From contig MGZK01000003.1 in assembly GCA_001802125.1 (NCBI GenBank), positions 1-61,836 on the forward strand: a stretch of DNA of 61,836 bases, in the 5' to 3' direction. This document shows, piece by piece, positions 25,287 to 35,614 of the stretch (within the stretch, counting starts at the first letter, position 1; each line of letters starts with the position of its first letter). The notes beneath the pieces are model-generated. The model saw only the letters and a list, made by a program, of their open reading frames with translations, was not told the DNA's origin and did no database searches. This DNA is from Geobacteraceae bacterium GWC2_55_20 (GTDB lineage: Bacteria > Desulfobacterota > Desulfuromonadia > Geobacterales > Pseudopelobacteraceae). Both the position numbers and the translations under genes were made by a program.

Positions 25287-26450
25287 ATGAATATTTTTAT
25301 CACGATTGCCGGAATCGCTTCTGAATCAGGAGGACCATCACGGTCGGTTCCCAGCCTTGCACATCACCTGAGCACACATTCCGATATTAATGTCAGTCTG
25401 CTAGCATTGAGTTCAACAACTTCAGTAAGTCCTGTCGCTGAGGGCAAAGACTATGCAATCAATTATTTCCCGATCGGCTGGTCCAGGCCCGGAAGGTTAC
25501 GGGCGCTCTTCCGGATGAGGAATCATCTGGTTCGAAAAGTTGAAGAGCATGCCGGTAGCTCAATTATTCACGATCAGGGTGTGTGGATGATGAACAACCA
25601 TTTAGCTGTCGGGGTTGGCAGAAAAACGAAAACGCCTGTAATCGTGAGTCTTAGAGGCATGCTCGAGCCCTGGGCGATGAATCATAAGGCGCTCAAGAAA
25701 AAAATTGCATGGAATCTGTATCTTAAAAATGATCTGGATTCTGTTGACCTCATTCATGCCACTTCACAGCAGGAGGCAGATAACTTTCGGGATCTGGGGC
25801 TTCAGAAACCTGTCGTAATTCTTCCAAACGGGGTCGATCTGCCACAATGGCGGGAGCGGAGTCCGTCAAAGGACGGCAAAAAAACGATACTTTTTCTTTC
25901 GCGGGTGCATCCCAAGAAGGGTTTGCTGAATCTGGTATCAGCCTGGCAACAGGCTATCGTTGCGGGTTGGAAGATCATTATTGCCGGACCCGATGAAGGT
26001 GGCCATAAACAGGAGGTCATGGCAGCGATCAATGCGGCTGGATTGCGGGATAGTTTCGAATTTGTCGGCTCAATTGATGATGATGCCAAGTGGAAGTGGT
26101 ATTTTAATGCTGACCTTTTTGTACTGCCGACGTTCTCTGAAAACTTCGGCATTGTAATCGCCGAAGCTCTTGCCTGCGGACTACCGGTGATTACCACCAC
26201 AGGAACTCCGTGGCAGGAACTTGAAACTCATAATTGTGGTTGGTGGGTGGATATCGGAGTGGAACCGCTGGCAGAGGCGTTACGCTCTGCCGTAGCATTG
26301 TCAGATGATGAACGTCATGAAATGGGGCAACGCGGCCGGAAGCTTGTCGCAGATTGCTATTCATGGTCGAAAATAGCTTCTGATATGTCTTGTGCGTATA
26401 GCTGGGTGTTGGGTAACGGACCGAAGCCGGATTTTATACAACACTCATGA
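25287..26450 (+). CDS. GT4 family glycosyltransferase
   Basis: A 387-residue GT-B protein with an N-terminal acceptor domain (GIASESGGPSRSVPSLA) and a C-terminal donor domain: PNGVDLPQW, FLSRVHPKKGLLNLVSAW, and FSENFGIVIAEALACGLPV with the E-X7-E motif. It lies 15 bp after the CgeB-like gene, with CGGAG before the ATG. A repeat-unit glycosyltransferase; specificity unknown. Confidence 0.9.
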   Translation: MNIFITIAGIASESGGPSRSVPSLAHHLSTHSDINVSLLALSSTTSVSPVAEGKDYAINYFPIGWSRPGRLRALFRMRNHLVRKVEEHAGSSIIHDQGVWMMNNHLAVGVGRKTKTPVIVSLRGMLEPWAMNHKALKKKIAWNLYLKNDLDSVDLIHATSQQEADNFRDLGLQKPVVILPNGVDLPQWRERSPSKDGKKTILFLSRVHPKKGLLNLVSAWQQAIVAGWKIIIAGPDEGGHKQEVMAAINAAGLRDSFEFVGSIDDDAKWKWYFNADLFVLPTFSENFGIVIAEALACGLPVITTTGTPWQELETHNCGWWVDIGVEPLAEALRSAVALSDDERHEMGQRGRKLVADCYSWSKIASDMSCAYSWVLGNGPKPDFIQHS

Positions 26451-26469
26451 ATTGCTTGGAGAGTATTCA

Positions 26470-27375
26470 ATGGAAACCCAGGATATATCAGTAATCATTC
26501 TGACCTTTAACGAGGAAATCCATATTGAAAGATGCATAAAGAGTGTGCAGGCTTTTGCAAAGCACATTTTCATTGTTGATTCATATTCAACCGATTCAAC
26601 TGTCGAGCTTGCGAAAAGTCTTGGCGCACAAGTCTATCAGAACAAATGGACCAATCACGCTATTCAGGTGAATTGGGCGCTCGATAATCTGCCAATTGAG
26701 ACGAAATGGGTTTTCAGGCTTGATGCAGATGAATTTGTAACGAATGAGTTGGGCAATGAAATCAGTGAACGAATGTCCCTTCTGCCCGAATCCGTGACCG
26801 GTCTATATCTGACCCGCCGGGTGTTTTTCATGGGCCGCTGGATCCGTCATGGCTGTTATTACCCGATATCATTTTTGAGAATATGGCGGCATGGTCACGG
26901 CAGGTGCGAAGAACGTTGGATGGATGAACACATGAAGCTCACAGATGGGGATGCAATCAAATTTGAGTTCGATTTTGTTGATGACAACAAGCGCAGTCTG
27001 GGGTGGTGGACGGAAAAACACAATGGCTATGCAACTCGCGAGGCAATCGAAACACTCAATTTGCAATACAATCTGTTTACATCTGATGCAGTGGAACCCG
27101 ACTTCTTCGGAACAGGGGAACAGAGGAAGCGCTGGCTCAAGAATTTATACCTGAGTATTCCACTGTTTCTGCGCCCTGTTATCTATTTTTGTTACCGGTA
27201 TTTTCTGAAACGGGGGTTTCTGGATGGCCGGGAAGGGCTGGTCTGTCATTTTTTGCAGGGCTTTTGGTACCGGTTTCTGGTTGATGCAAAAATTTATGAA
27301 ATTCGCCGCGCGGGCAGGTTTACCCCGATCGGGATTAAAGCAGCGTTACATGAAATTTATTCCATAAAAGTCTGA
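26470..27375 (+). CDS. GT2 family glycosyltransferase (WaaE-like)
   Basis: A 301-residue GT-A protein. ATG 26470 is chosen (GGAGAG 8 bp upstream); an earlier in-frame start overlaps the previous gene without a site. It shows SVIILTFNEEIHIERCI at the start, an FRLDADEFV metal-binding DXD-type motif near residue 83, and conserved TRRVFFMGRWIRHGCYYP, as in the WaaE/KdtX-like branch of GT2. Likely adds a hexose to the repeat unit or lipid carrier. Confidence 0.88.
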   Translation: METQDISVIILTFNEEIHIERCIKSVQAFAKHIFIVDSYSTDSTVELAKSLGAQVYQNKWTNHAIQVNWALDNLPIETKWVFRLDADEFVTNELGNEISERMSLLPESVTGLYLTRRVFFMGRWIRHGCYYPISFLRIWRHGHGRCEERWMDEHMKLTDGDAIKFEFDFVDDNKRSLGWWTEKHNGYATREAIETLNLQYNLFTSDAVEPDFFGTGEQRKRWLKNLYLSIPLFLRPVIYFCYRYFLKRGFLDGREGLVCHFLQGFWYRFLVDAKIYEIRRAGRFTPIGIKAALHEIYSIKV

Positions 27376-27397
27376 AACAGCAATCCGGAGCCGCACT

Positions 27398-28357
27398 ATG
27401 GAAGTTGCACACCCCTCAGTGTCTGTTGTTATCCCGACATATAAACGGTTTGATTTGTTGAGACGATCAATCAACTCGGTATTGAATCAAAGCTATTCCG
27501 GTTGGGAATTGATTCTAAGCGATGATGAACAGTCCTCCGGGGCTACCTGGGAGTATATTTCCGAGCTTGCCACCCGAGATTCGCGTGTTCGAGTATTCAG
27601 GAACCCGGGACCACACGGTCAAGTAGGTAACGTAAACTTTGCACTGCAACAAGCCAGGGGGGAATGGATCAAGCTTTGCTATGACGATGATGTACTGCGT
27701 CCCGATTGTCTTACAGAATTTATGTCTGCAGTAAGCACTTATACTAACGTAGCCATTGTCTCTTGCATGGCTGATCACTATATGTCGGGAAAATTAGTAA
27801 AACAGGACAGGCGTGGTAAAGAGCGCTTAGAATTGATCCCGTCAAAAACTGCTCATTATGCAATGTACTTGCAGGATGTTGAAATCGGTATCCCAACACA
27901 AGTTTTTGTAAGAAGAACCGCCATTGAAAATGGGGCCTATCTGACGTGCTTGAATAATAAAATACTCTACGCAGTGGATACCCTATGGTTTGCAAATATT
28001 CTTAAATATGGAGACCTGCTGCTCTTGAATAAGGTTTTGATTGAAGAGCATCAAGGTGATCATGCGTCATTAACGTCATCAGTGAGGCAGGACGAATCAG
28101 TTTTAGACAGCGAAATGCGTATGCTGAAGGAAGTTTTATATGATTATGTCGATCCGGAATTTCTCCCCCCTTCGGTAGTGGTGATGAAACAGTCAAATAA
28201 CTTGATGCGTGCGGTGCACCGGCTGAAATGTCTGAGAATAGTTGATGCATTTTTTCTTTTAATCAGATCATGGCACCCTTTAGCCTGGGTCATTACTTTC
28301 AAATGGTTTCTCAGAAGGTTGTTTCCCGGCCATTTTTATCAAGTGCCTCGAATATAA
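27398..28357 (+). CDS. GT2 family glycosyltransferase
   Basis: A 319-residue protein opening SVSVVIPTYKRFDLLRRSIN with LSDDE and KLCYDDDVLRPD (DXD-like) motifs, so a GT-A inverting glycosyltransferase. The C-terminus has a hydrophobic/basic stretch that may touch the membrane. The region is notably AT-rich. Acceptor and donor are not predictable. Confidence 0.87.
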   Translation: MEVAHPSVSVVIPTYKRFDLLRRSINSVLNQSYSGWELILSDDEQSSGATWEYISELATRDSRVRVFRNPGPHGQVGNVNFALQQARGEWIKLCYDDDVLRPDCLTEFMSAVSTYTNVAIVSCMADHYMSGKLVKQDRRGKERLELIPSKTAHYAMYLQDVEIGIPTQVFVRRTAIENGAYLTCLNNKILYAVDTLWFANILKYGDLLLLNKVLIEEHQGDHASLTSSVRQDESVLDSEMRMLKEVLYDYVDPEFLPPSVVVMKQSNNLMRAVHRLKCLRIVDAFFLLIRSWHPLAWVITFKWFLRRLFPGHFYQVPRI

Positions 28358-28407
28358 ATCTGTTGATGGTTGTTTTGCCCAATAAAATTTTCAGGAGACA
28401 CAATAAG

Positions 28408-29229
28408 ATGAAATTGATTTCCGAGCTTATTCAGCCGTTGGCAAGAGTTAACCCCTATTGGTGGTTCCAAACTTCTCAGCGGGTTGAAAGTAAATTCTTG
28501 CAAGAAAATGTGATTGAAGAAGAATTAAACAGCGAATTTCGTATTATTAAAGTAGGTGGCCACAAATACTTTTTCCCTGCAATTTCAAATTCAACCACGT
28601 GTCGAATGATAATTTCTGAATTGCTTTCTCCAGATCATCCGCATCAATACATAACATCTGAAACCAGTTATGGTGAGAATGACATTGTATTGGATATCGG
28701 GTCTTGTGAAGGAGCATTTGCTGCGGTCGCAGCTACCAAAGGTGCAAAAGTGATTGTAATAGAGCCGTCTCGGGCAAATTGTGCTCTGATCAGGAAACTA
28801 TTTAATGAGTGGCAACTGGATCAGCCGGAGATACACGAAATTCTTATTGGGCCTGATTCGGCTACCATGCAATTTTGGGATGATCCGGTTAATCCTGGTG
28901 CAAGCCGTATTGTTCCGGAACAGTTTGAAAGCTCCTATCCTGTTGCTATGTTACCACTGGATGAACTGTGGAAGCGGGAAAAATGGCCCCGCCTGGACTT
29001 CATAAAAATAGATGCCGAGGGGTACGATATGGAAATCCTTAAATCCGGCAAACAGCTTTTAAAAAGTCTCAAACCAAAAATTGCCGTAACTACGTACCAT
29101 AATGCGGATCATCCGAAACAAGTGAAAGAATTTCTTGAGTCAATCGGCTACAAGACTAAATTTAAAGGCATATTAAATACAGGGAATTTTTCTTTGAGGA
29201 CAGTCATGTTACACGCATGGCATGCCTGA
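28408..29229 (+). CDS. FkbM-family methyltransferase
   Basis: A 273-residue protein. ATG 28408 is preferred (AGGAG about 10 bp upstream) over an upstream in-frame start that overlaps the preceding gene. It contains the Rossmann methyltransferase motif DIVLDIGSCEGAFAA, the VIVIEPSRAN acidic loop and LDFIKIDAEGYDMEIL, hallmarks of FkbM-type S-adenosylmethionine methyltransferases. Within polysaccharide clusters these usually O-methylate a sugar; here it ends the glycosyltransferase block. Confidence 0.88.
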   Translation: MKLISELIQPLARVNPYWWFQTSQRVESKFLQENVIEEELNSEFRIIKVGGHKYFFPAISNSTTCRMIISELLSPDHPHQYITSETSYGENDIVLDIGSCEGAFAAVAATKGAKVIVIEPSRANCALIRKLFNEWQLDQPEIHEILIGPDSATMQFWDDPVNPGASRIVPEQFESSYPVAMLPLDELWKREKWPRLDFIKIDAEGYDMEILKSGKQLLKSLKPKIAVTTYHNADHPKQVKEFLESIGYKTKFKGILNTGNFSLRTVMLHAWHA

Positions 29230-29298
29230 TTATCTCGAGAGGCGGTCGAATATAAGCCAGGCATAACTTTATTCCATAGTGAAAGGATCAATAGCACC

Positions 29299-30642
29299 AT
29301 GAAAATTTGCGTTATCGGAACCGGCTATGTTGGACTTGTGGCCGGAACCTGCTTTGCCGAGAGTGGCAACACCGTGGTCTGCGTTGATATTGATGCGGCC
29401 AAGATAGAAGGGCTTAAAGAGGGAATTCTCCCGATTTATGAACCTGGCTTGAAGGAACTGGTACTGCGTAACAGCTCTGAAGGGCGACTCTCTTTCAGCA
29501 CTGATCTGACGGCAGCGGTCAAATCTTCTCTGATCTGTTTCATTGCCGTCGGTACCCCGCCGGGAGAGGATGGCTCGGCCGACCTGCAGTATGTAATCGG
29601 GGTTGCCCGCGAAATTGGCCGGAGCATGGAGGATTTCAAGATCATCGTCGATAAATCCACGGTTCCGGTTGGTACTGCCGACAAGGTCCGGGCGGCGGTA
29701 CAGGAAGAACTGCTGGCTCGCGACCTCTCTCTTGAGTTTGATGTGGTTTCGAATCCTGAGTTCATGAAGGAAGGTGCCGCCATCGACGACTTTATGAAAC
29801 CGGATCGGGTTGTCATCGGCAGCGACAATGTACGCACAGCAGAGATCATGAAGGAGTTGTATGCGCCGTTCATGCGCAAAAGCAACCGCATGATCGTTAT
29901 GGATATCCGCAGTGCCGAGATGACCAAGTATGCCGCCAACGCAATGCTGGCTACCAAGATTTCCTTCATGAACCAGATCGCCAACCTGTGCGAACTGATG
30001 CGGGCTGACGTCTCATCTGTACGGGAAGGGATCGGCTCCGATTCCCGTATTGGCTATGACTTTCTGTTTCCGGGTGTCGGCTATGGCGGTTCCTGCTTTC
30101 CCAAGGACGTGTCGGCTCTGGTCAAAACCGCCGAGGAGATCGGCTACGATTTTCTGCTGCTCAGGGCGGTTGAAGAGGCCAACGCCCGGCAGAAACGGGT
30201 GCTGCCCGACAAGATCCTCAGACGACTTGGCATCTCTGCGGCTCAGCCGCTTGCCGGTATTACCGTTGCCGTGTGGGGACTGGCTTTCAAACCAAGAACG
30301 GACGATATGCGTGAGGCGCCTTCCCTGACTGTTATCAATGCCCTGCTTGATCTGGGGGCAGAGGTGCGCGCCCACGATCCAGAAGCATTGCACGAGGCCC
30401 GCAAGCACTTTGGCGAGCAAATTGTCTACAGCGAAAATCTGTACGAAATTCTGGCAGGAGCTGATGCCCTGGCAATCGTTACCGAGTGGAGCGAGTATCG
30501 CAACCCGGACTTTGATCGAATTAAACAGGCATTGAAGCAGCCTTTGATATTTGACGGCCGTAATATCTATCAGCCGCAGAAGATGACTGATGCCGGTTTC
30601 GAGTATCACGGCATCGGCCGGTTGGTAGTCGAACAGGATTAA
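29299..30642 (+). CDS. ugd: UDP-glucose 6-dehydrogenase
   Basis: A 447-residue NAD-dependent enzyme oxidising UDP-glucose to UDP-glucuronate. It begins [20 protein letters not shown] (Rossmann NAD site) and carries the catalytic Cys in [11 protein letters not shown], plus the C-terminal UDP-binding [17 protein letters not shown]. Length is typical. AAAGGA precedes the start. UDP-glucuronate implies an acidic polysaccharide; substrate comes from galU upstream. GC content returns to the genome norm here, unlike the preceding block. Confidence 0.96.
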   Translation: MKICVIGTGYVGLVAGTCFAESGNTVVCVDIDAAKIEGLKEGILPIYEPGLKELVLRNSSEGRLSFSTDLTAAVKSSLICFIAVGTPPGEDGSADLQYVIGVAREIGRSMEDFKIIVDKSTVPVGTADKVRAAVQEELLARDLSLEFDVVSNPEFMKEGAAIDDFMKPDRVVIGSDNVRTAEIMKELYAPFMRKSNRMIVMDIRSAEMTKYAANAMLATKISFMNQIANLCELMRADVSSVREGIGSDSRIGYDFLFPGVGYGGSCFPKDVSALVKTAEEIGYDFLLLRAVEEANARQKRVLPDKILRRLGISAAQPLAGITVAVWGLAFKPRTDDMREAPSLTVINALLDLGAEVRAHDPEALHEARKHFGEQIVYSENLYEILAGADALAIVTEWSEYRNPDFDRIKQALKQPLIFDGRNIYQPQKMTDAGFEYHGIGRLVVEQD

Positions 30643-30659
30643 TGTCAGATTCACCGAAA

Positions 30660-30691
30660 GGGGAAAATGTATTATGAGAGATGTTTTCCCC
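30660..30691 (+). terminator. Hairpin after ugd
   Basis: GGGGAAAA (30660-30667) pairs with TTTTCCCC (30684-30691), with ATTTTCA after it, 17 bp past the ugd stop. Probably a weak terminator separating ugd from the FucNAc genes. Confidence 0.55.
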
Positions 30692-30758
30692 ATTTTCAAC
30701 ATGACTAATTTCCTCTCAGGTGCACGCTGTAACCTCCACTTTTGTAATATTTCTGTTT

Positions 30759-30803
30759 TCTTTACATAACTATTTCCCCGCTGTAACAACATATACATAT
30801 TAG
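30759..30803 (+). promoter_or_regulatory. Weak PhoB-like promoter candidate before fnlA
   Basis: TCTTTAC (30759), CTATTTC (30770) and CTGTAAC (30781) are spaced every 11 bp, followed 10 bp later by TATTAG (30798-30803). The middle half-site is poor, so this is the least convincing site of the set. Confidence 0.25.
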
Positions 30804-30861
30804 TCCTGTATGATTCTCTGGATCTCGTATCGATTTGTTAAGAGGTTTGGAAGGGAGTCTT

Positions 30862-31893
30862 ATGTTTGCAGGAAAGACGTTACTGATAACCGGAGGCACC
30901 GGTACGTTCGGCACGGCCGTGCTGCGCCGTTTCCTTGATACGGATATCAGCGAGATCCGTATCTTCAGCCGCGACGAGAAAAAGCAGGAGGACCAGCGAA
31001 TCGAACTGGCAAATCCCAAGGTTAAGTTTTACATTGGCGATGTGCGCAACTACGACAGTATCCTGCCGGCCATGAGGGGGGTCGATTACGTCTTTCATGC
31101 GGCTGCTTTGAAACAGGTGCCTTCGTGTGAATTCTTCCCCATGGAGGCTTTGCGCACCAACAACCTGGGCGCTGAAAACGTAATGAACGCCGCCATGTCT
31201 TCTCATGTGAAGAACCTTATCGTTCTGAGCACCGATAAGGCGGTCTATCCGATCAACGCCATGGGGATCAGTAAGGCTATGATGGAGAAGCTGATGGTGG
31301 CCAAGGCCCGTATGTATGGCAATACAACAACTATATTTAGTGGCACCCGCTATGGAAACGTGATGGCTTCACGAGGGTCTGTAATTCCGTTGTTCCTCAA
31401 GCAGATCCAGGAGGGAAGTCCCTTGTCGGTGACCGATTCGAATATGACGCGCTTCATGATGACTATCGACGATGCTGTTGACTTGGTGCTCTACGCATTT
31501 GAGAACGGTAACCCCGGCGATATCTTTGTCCAGAAGGCGCCGGCAGCCACCATCCATACGCTGGCCCAGGCGATGTTGCGACTGTTCGATGTCAAAAACG
31601 AAATCCGTACCATCGGTACCCGCCACGGCGAGAAACTATATGAAACCCTTCTGAACCGTGAGGAAATGGCAAAAGCCGTGGATATGGGGGATTATTTTCG
31701 AGTGCCGGCCGATGTTCGCGATTTGAATTATGCATGTTTTTTTGTAGAAGGCCAGGAGGACGTTTCGCGCATTGAGGATTATAACTCCCACAATACCAGG
31801 CGACTTGATGTCGAAGGAATGACGGAACTCCTACTAAAACTTGATATTATAAATGAAGCATTGCAGAGTGTGGGGGGGAACGGTCGTGTCTGA
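30862..31893 (+). CDS. fnlA: UDP-GlcNAc 4,6-dehydratase/epimerase for UDP-L-FucNAc (FnlA/WbjB/Cap5E)
   Basis: A 343-residue SDR enzyme; ATG 30862 has GGGAG 6 bp upstream. It starts MFAGKTLLITGGTGTFGTAV (NAD site) and contains STDKAVYPINAMGISKAMME, FSGTRYGNV and RHGEKLYETL, characteristic of the Cap5E/FnlA/WbjB group. It converts UDP-GlcNAc toward the UDP-L-FucNAc/UDP-L-QuiNAc precursor. It overlaps the next gene by 8 bp and is followed by fnlB and fnlC, making a complete pathway. Confidence 0.92.
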   Translation: MFAGKTLLITGGTGTFGTAVLRRFLDTDISEIRIFSRDEKKQEDQRIELANPKVKFYIGDVRNYDSILPAMRGVDYVFHAAALKQVPSCEFFPMEALRTNNLGAENVMNAAMSSHVKNLIVLSTDKAVYPINAMGISKAMMEKLMVAKARMYGNTTTIFSGTRYGNVMASRGSVIPLFLKQIQEGSPLSVTDSNMTRFMMTIDDAVDLVLYAFENGNPGDIFVQKAPAATIHTLAQAMLRLFDVKNEIRTIGTRHGEKLYETLLNREEMAKAVDMGDYFRVPADVRDLNYACFFVEGQEDVSRIEDYNSHNTRRLDVEGMTELLLKLDIINEALQSVGGNGRV

Positions 31894-33019
31894 AAAGACC
31901 AACGTGTTGGTGACCGGCGCAAGCGGTTTTGTGGGTAAAAACCTCGTAGTAACACTATCACATCGAACCGATATTTCAGTGACCGGTTTCGATGTTGATG
32001 ACGAACCTGCTGCACTGCATGCTTTGGTGAGGGATGCGGATTTCATATTCCACCTGGCGGGAGTCAATCGCCCGCAGAGTCCGGACGAGTTTTCCACCGG
32101 CAATGCCGACTTGACTCGGACCGTAGTTTACGACCTGATTGAGTATGGTAAAGAAACTCCTCTATTGATCAGTTCTTCCACCCAGGCGGCACAGAACAAT
32201 CCCTACGGCATCAGCAAGCGTGAAGCCGAGGACACTGTTTTCTCATACGGCAAAGCGACCGGCGCTCCTGTTTATGTCTACCGCCTGCCGAATATTTTCG
32301 GTAAGTGGTGTCGGCCAAACTACAACAGCGCGGTTGCAACTTTTTGCAATAACATAGCCAATGATCTTCCGATCCAGGTAAACGATCCCACCGTAACGAT
32401 GAATCTGGTCTACATTGACGATGTCATCAATGATTTTATCTCTGTCATGGATGGCAAACCACACACATCGGGGATTTATTGTCAGGTTCAACCCTTACAT
32501 TCCATTACGCTTGGCAAAGTCGCGGATTTGATCCGATCTTTCAAAGAAACCCGGGCAAATATCAACATCCCCGATATGTCCGACCCCTTCACAAAAAAGC
32601 TGTACAGTACCTATCTGAGTTATCTGCCACACGACAGTTTCAGCTATCCGCTGAAGATGAATGTGGATGAACGCGGGTCATTCAGCGAATTCGTAAAAAC
32701 TGCTGATCGAGGACAGGTGTCGGTCAATATTTCCAAACCGGGAGTTACCAAAGGCAATCACTGGCACCACACCAAGAATGAAAAATTCCTGGTGGTCAGC
32801 GGACAGGCCATTATCAGGTTTAGAAAAGTCGGCAGCACAGAGGTCATCAACTACCCGGTTTCCGGAGAAGAGCTGGAAGTCGTTGATATACCGACCGGTT
32901 ACACCCACAGCATCACCAATACCGGCAAAACCGATCTGGTGACTGTAATGTGGTGCAATGAAGCCTATAACCCGGAAATACCGGATACCTATTTCGAACC
33001 GGTGATGATAAGGAGTTGA
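31886..33019 (+). CDS. fnlB: Bifunctional reductase/epimerase of UDP-L-FucNAc synthesis (FnlB/WbjC/Cap5F)
   Basis: About 377 residues from GTG 31886, chosen for the G-rich ribosome binding region just before it; a longer frame begins at 31853. The N-terminal SDR domain ([31 protein letters not shown]) is followed by a C-terminal cupin (about 270-370: [18 protein letters not shown]), the two-domain layout of Cap5F. It acts after FnlA on the 4-keto sugar nucleotide. Overlaps fnlA by 8 bp. Confidence 0.92.
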   Translation: MSEKTNVLVTGASGFVGKNLVVTLSHRTDISVTGFDVDDEPAALHALVRDADFIFHLAGVNRPQSPDEFSTGNADLTRTVVYDLIEYGKETPLLISSSTQAAQNNPYGISKREAEDTVFSYGKATGAPVYVYRLPNIFGKWCRPNYNSAVATFCNNIANDLPIQVNDPTVTMNLVYIDDVINDFISVMDGKPHTSGIYCQVQPLHSITLGKVADLIRSFKETRANINIPDMSDPFTKKLYSTYLSYLPHDSFSYPLKMNVDERGSFSEFVKTADRGQVSVNISKPGVTKGNHWHHTKNEKFLVVSGQAIIRFRKVGSTEVINYPVSGEELEVVDIPTGYTHSITNTGKTDLVTVMWCNEAYNPEIPDTYFEPVMIRS

Positions 33020-33020
33020 A

Positions 33021-34148
33021 TTGAAAAAGCTGAAGGTGGCGACCATAGTCGGAACACGTCCCGAAGTCATTCGCCTGTCACGTGTCATGGCCGTGCTTGA
33101 CCGACACGTTGAACATGTTCTGATCCATACCGGCCAAAATTATGATTTTGAACTTAATCAGATTTTTTTCGATGATCTTGAATTAAGACAACCGGACCAT
33201 TTTTTGAATGCAGTAGGCGAGAGCGCTGCAGAAACAATCGGGTTGGTCATCAGTAGTGTTGACAAGGTCCTTGCGGAAATCCAGCCGGACGCAGTGCTGA
33301 TCCTTGGTGACACAAACAGCTGCCTTTCGGCAATTGCCGCCAAACGTCGCAAGGTTCCAGTTTTTCATATGGAGGCTGGCAATCGTTGTTTCGATCAGCG
33401 GGTTCCGGAAGAAATTAACCGCAAAATTGTTGACCATATCAGCGACATCAACCTGCCCTACAGTACAATTTCGCGGGACTACCTTCTTCGGGAGGGATTG
33501 CCGCCGGACAGGATTGTCAAAACCGGCAGTCCCATGTTCGAGGTGTTGCATCACTATCTGCCGAAGATCGAACGTTCAAAAATTCTCGTGAAACTGGGGT
33601 TGGAGGCCGGCAAGTATTTCGTTGTCAGTTGTCATCGTGAAGAGAATGTGGATTCGGAACAAAATTTTAACAACTACATCCAGGTTCTGAAAGGTTTGGT
33701 TGATGAATTTGGCATGCGGGTGATAGTGACTACTCACCCGCGCACGCGCAAAAAACTGGAAGAGTTTGGAGTTCTGCTTGACCGGAGAATTGAGCTGCAC
33801 AAACCATTTTCACTGACAGACTACGTCAAACTGCAGATCAATGCCCATGCTGTTTTGTCAGACAGTGGTACGATCAACGAAGAATCTTCAATTCTTAATT
33901 TCCCTGCTCTTAATATTCGCGAAGCCCATGAACGGCCGGAAGGAATGGAAGAAGCGGCCGTGATGATGACCGGTCTCGACTGGAACACAATTCGGCAGGC
34001 GCTGGACATACTGAAAACCCAGGGGAGGAGAGCCGAACGAACCCTGCGCATCGTTGAGGATTATCAGACACCAAATGTGTCGGAAAAAGTCGTTCGCATC
34101 ATTATGAGTTATACAAGTTATGTGAACCAGACCGTGTGGCACAAGTAG
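33021..34148 (+). CDS. fnlC: UDP-L-FucNAc C2-epimerase (FnlC/WbjD/Cap5G)
   Basis: A 375-residue homologue of UDP-GlcNAc 2-epimerase (WecB fold). It starts at TTG 33021 with AAGGAG upstream, 1 bp after the fnlB stop. Motifs: [61 protein letters not shown]. The ARDR-type variation of [10 protein letters not shown] fits the Cap5G/FnlC group rather than WecB. It completes UDP-L-FucNAc. Confidence 0.92.
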   Translation: MKKLKVATIVGTRPEVIRLSRVMAVLDRHVEHVLIHTGQNYDFELNQIFFDDLELRQPDHFLNAVGESAAETIGLVISSVDKVLAEIQPDAVLILGDTNSCLSAIAAKRRKVPVFHMEAGNRCFDQRVPEEINRKIVDHISDINLPYSTISRDYLLREGLPPDRIVKTGSPMFEVLHHYLPKIERSKILVKLGLEAGKYFVVSCHREENVDSEQNFNNYIQVLKGLVDEFGMRVIVTTHPRTRKKLEEFGVLLDRRIELHKPFSLTDYVKLQINAHAVLSDSGTINEESSILNFPALNIREAHERPEGMEEAAVMMTGLDWNTIRQALDILKTQGRRAERTLRIVEDYQTPNVSEKVVRIIMSYTSYVNQTVWHK

Positions 34149-34150
34149 TA

Positions 34151-35377
34151 ATGGTAGCAGGGGACAAGAATATCTGGTTTCTCTCGGAAGTTTATTACCC
34201 GGATGAGCAGGGCACCGCTTTTTATACGACCGGGATAGCAGAGGGCCTTGCTGGAACGTATAGCGTCCACGTCTTGTGCAGTTCACCGACAGTTACCGCT
34301 CGTGGTTCACGGGTAGCCCGTAAAGTGACCAGAAATGGTGTTGATATACAACGCTGCAAGGGTACAACGCTGAACAAGGATATCCTTCTACTTAGACTTG
34401 TAAATATTTTCACCTTTAGTATTTCCACACTTTTCAAGGCACTCGTCAACGTAAAAAAAGGGGATATCATCGTCGCTGTAACGAGTCCCCCGTCTTCCCC
34501 ATACATGGCAAAAATAGTTTCTTGGTGCAAGGGCGCAACCTGCATCCTGCGACTTGAAGACGTGTATCCGGAGATTCTGGTTGCAACCGGGATGATTAAA
34601 TCCAATGGTTTGATAGATACCTGTTTTGGACTTTTGAACAAGTACCTATTTAAAAGTGCCGACCGTATTGTAGTCCTGGGGCGAGACATGAAGGCATTGG
34701 CAGAAAAGCGGATAGGTTCCGGAGGGAATCATATTCGTATTATTCGGAGTTGGGCCGATACCGATGTTGTTTTTCCGGCACCCAAAGCTGAGAACGTACT
34801 GCTCAAGGAGTTAGGTTTGACAGACAAATTTGTGGTCTCCTGCGTTGGAAATATGGGGAGAGCGCAAGACATCGAGTTCATTTTTGAAGCCATATCGCTT
34901 TTGAATGCCGATGATACGATTCATTTTCTCTTTATCGGTTCAGGATCAAAGAGAAATTGGATGGAGTCCGAAATAGCCCGAAGAGGGCTCAGAAATGTTA
35001 CCATAGTGAGCCAGCGACCTCGTTCGGAGCAATCCTGTTTCCTGAATGCCTGCGACATTTCAATGATCTCGTTGTTGCTTGGTGTAACAGGAGCAGGTGT
35101 GCCGAGTCGGACTTATAACCTGATGGCGGCCGGCAAGCCGATTATTGCGGTCACCAGAGAGGACTCTGAAGTGTCGCTTCTGGTGCGGGAAGAAAATATT
35201 GGATGGGTCGTGCCTCCGGTTGATGCGGGTTGTCTCGTCCAGGCGATCATTGCTGCCCGTTCTGATTCAAATAAACTGCGGCAGATGGGTGTTAGAGCCT
35301 ATGCTTCCGCAAAAGAGAAGTTTTCCAGGGAAAAGATACTTGATGAATATCATGATCTAATAGAGAACCTGTGTTAG
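34151..35377 (+). CDS. WbuB-like GT4 glycosyltransferase (probable L-FucNAc transferase)
   Basis: About 408 residues; ATG 34151 lies 2 bp past the fnlC stop, with an alternative in-frame GTG at 34136. It opens WFLSEVYYPDEQGTAFYTTG and has TSPPSSPYMAKIV, CILRLEDVYPEILVATG and GVPSRTYNLMAAGKPIIAV, the pattern of WbuB/Cap5L-like transferases that usually follow fnlABC. Assignment of L-FucNAc as donor is from gene order. No terminator stands out after it. Confidence 0.85.
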   Translation: MVAGDKNIWFLSEVYYPDEQGTAFYTTGIAEGLAGTYSVHVLCSSPTVTARGSRVARKVTRNGVDIQRCKGTTLNKDILLLRLVNIFTFSISTLFKALVNVKKGDIIVAVTSPPSSPYMAKIVSWCKGATCILRLEDVYPEILVATGMIKSNGLIDTCFGLLNKYLFKSADRIVVLGRDMKALAEKRIGSGGNHIRIIRSWADTDVVFPAPKAENVLLKELGLTDKFVVSCVGNMGRAQDIEFIFEAISLLNADDTIHFLFIGSGSKRNWMESEIARRGLRNVTIVSQRPRSEQSCFLNACDISMISLLLGVTGAGVPSRTYNLMAAGKPIIAVTREDSEVSLLVREENIGWVVPPVDAGCLVQAIIAARSDSNKLRQMGVRAYASAKEKFSREKILDEYHDLIENLC

Positions 35378-35494
35378 CCTGATAAAGCGAATTTATGCTT
35401 CAATAAGCCCCCCCTCTCTGCTTGCAGTACTTTTAGCTCTGCAATTTTCCTGTTTCTAACCCCCACACATCCATGCCTTGAAAATTCAACACAA

Positions 35495-35539
35495 CATTCA
35501 CGCGCCTGCCCTACGGTTGTAACATTCCTTCTGTATAGT
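35495..35539 (+). promoter_or_regulatory. PhoB-type promoter candidate for the xrtD operon
   Basis: Half-sites CATTCAC (35495), CTGCCCT (35506) and TTGTAAC (35517) repeat every 11 bp; 10 bp after the last comes the -10 TATAGT (35534-35539). The predicted leader to the ATG at 35615 is about 70 nt. No -35 consensus. The spacer ACGG before TTGT is shared with the site at 41286-41330. Confidence 0.5.
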
Positions 35540-35614
35540 GTCCGAGTTCCTGAAAGTAACCATGACATGCTGGTTGAACCAGACCTCCGGTTGCCGTTGA
35601 AAGAGGAGTATTAA

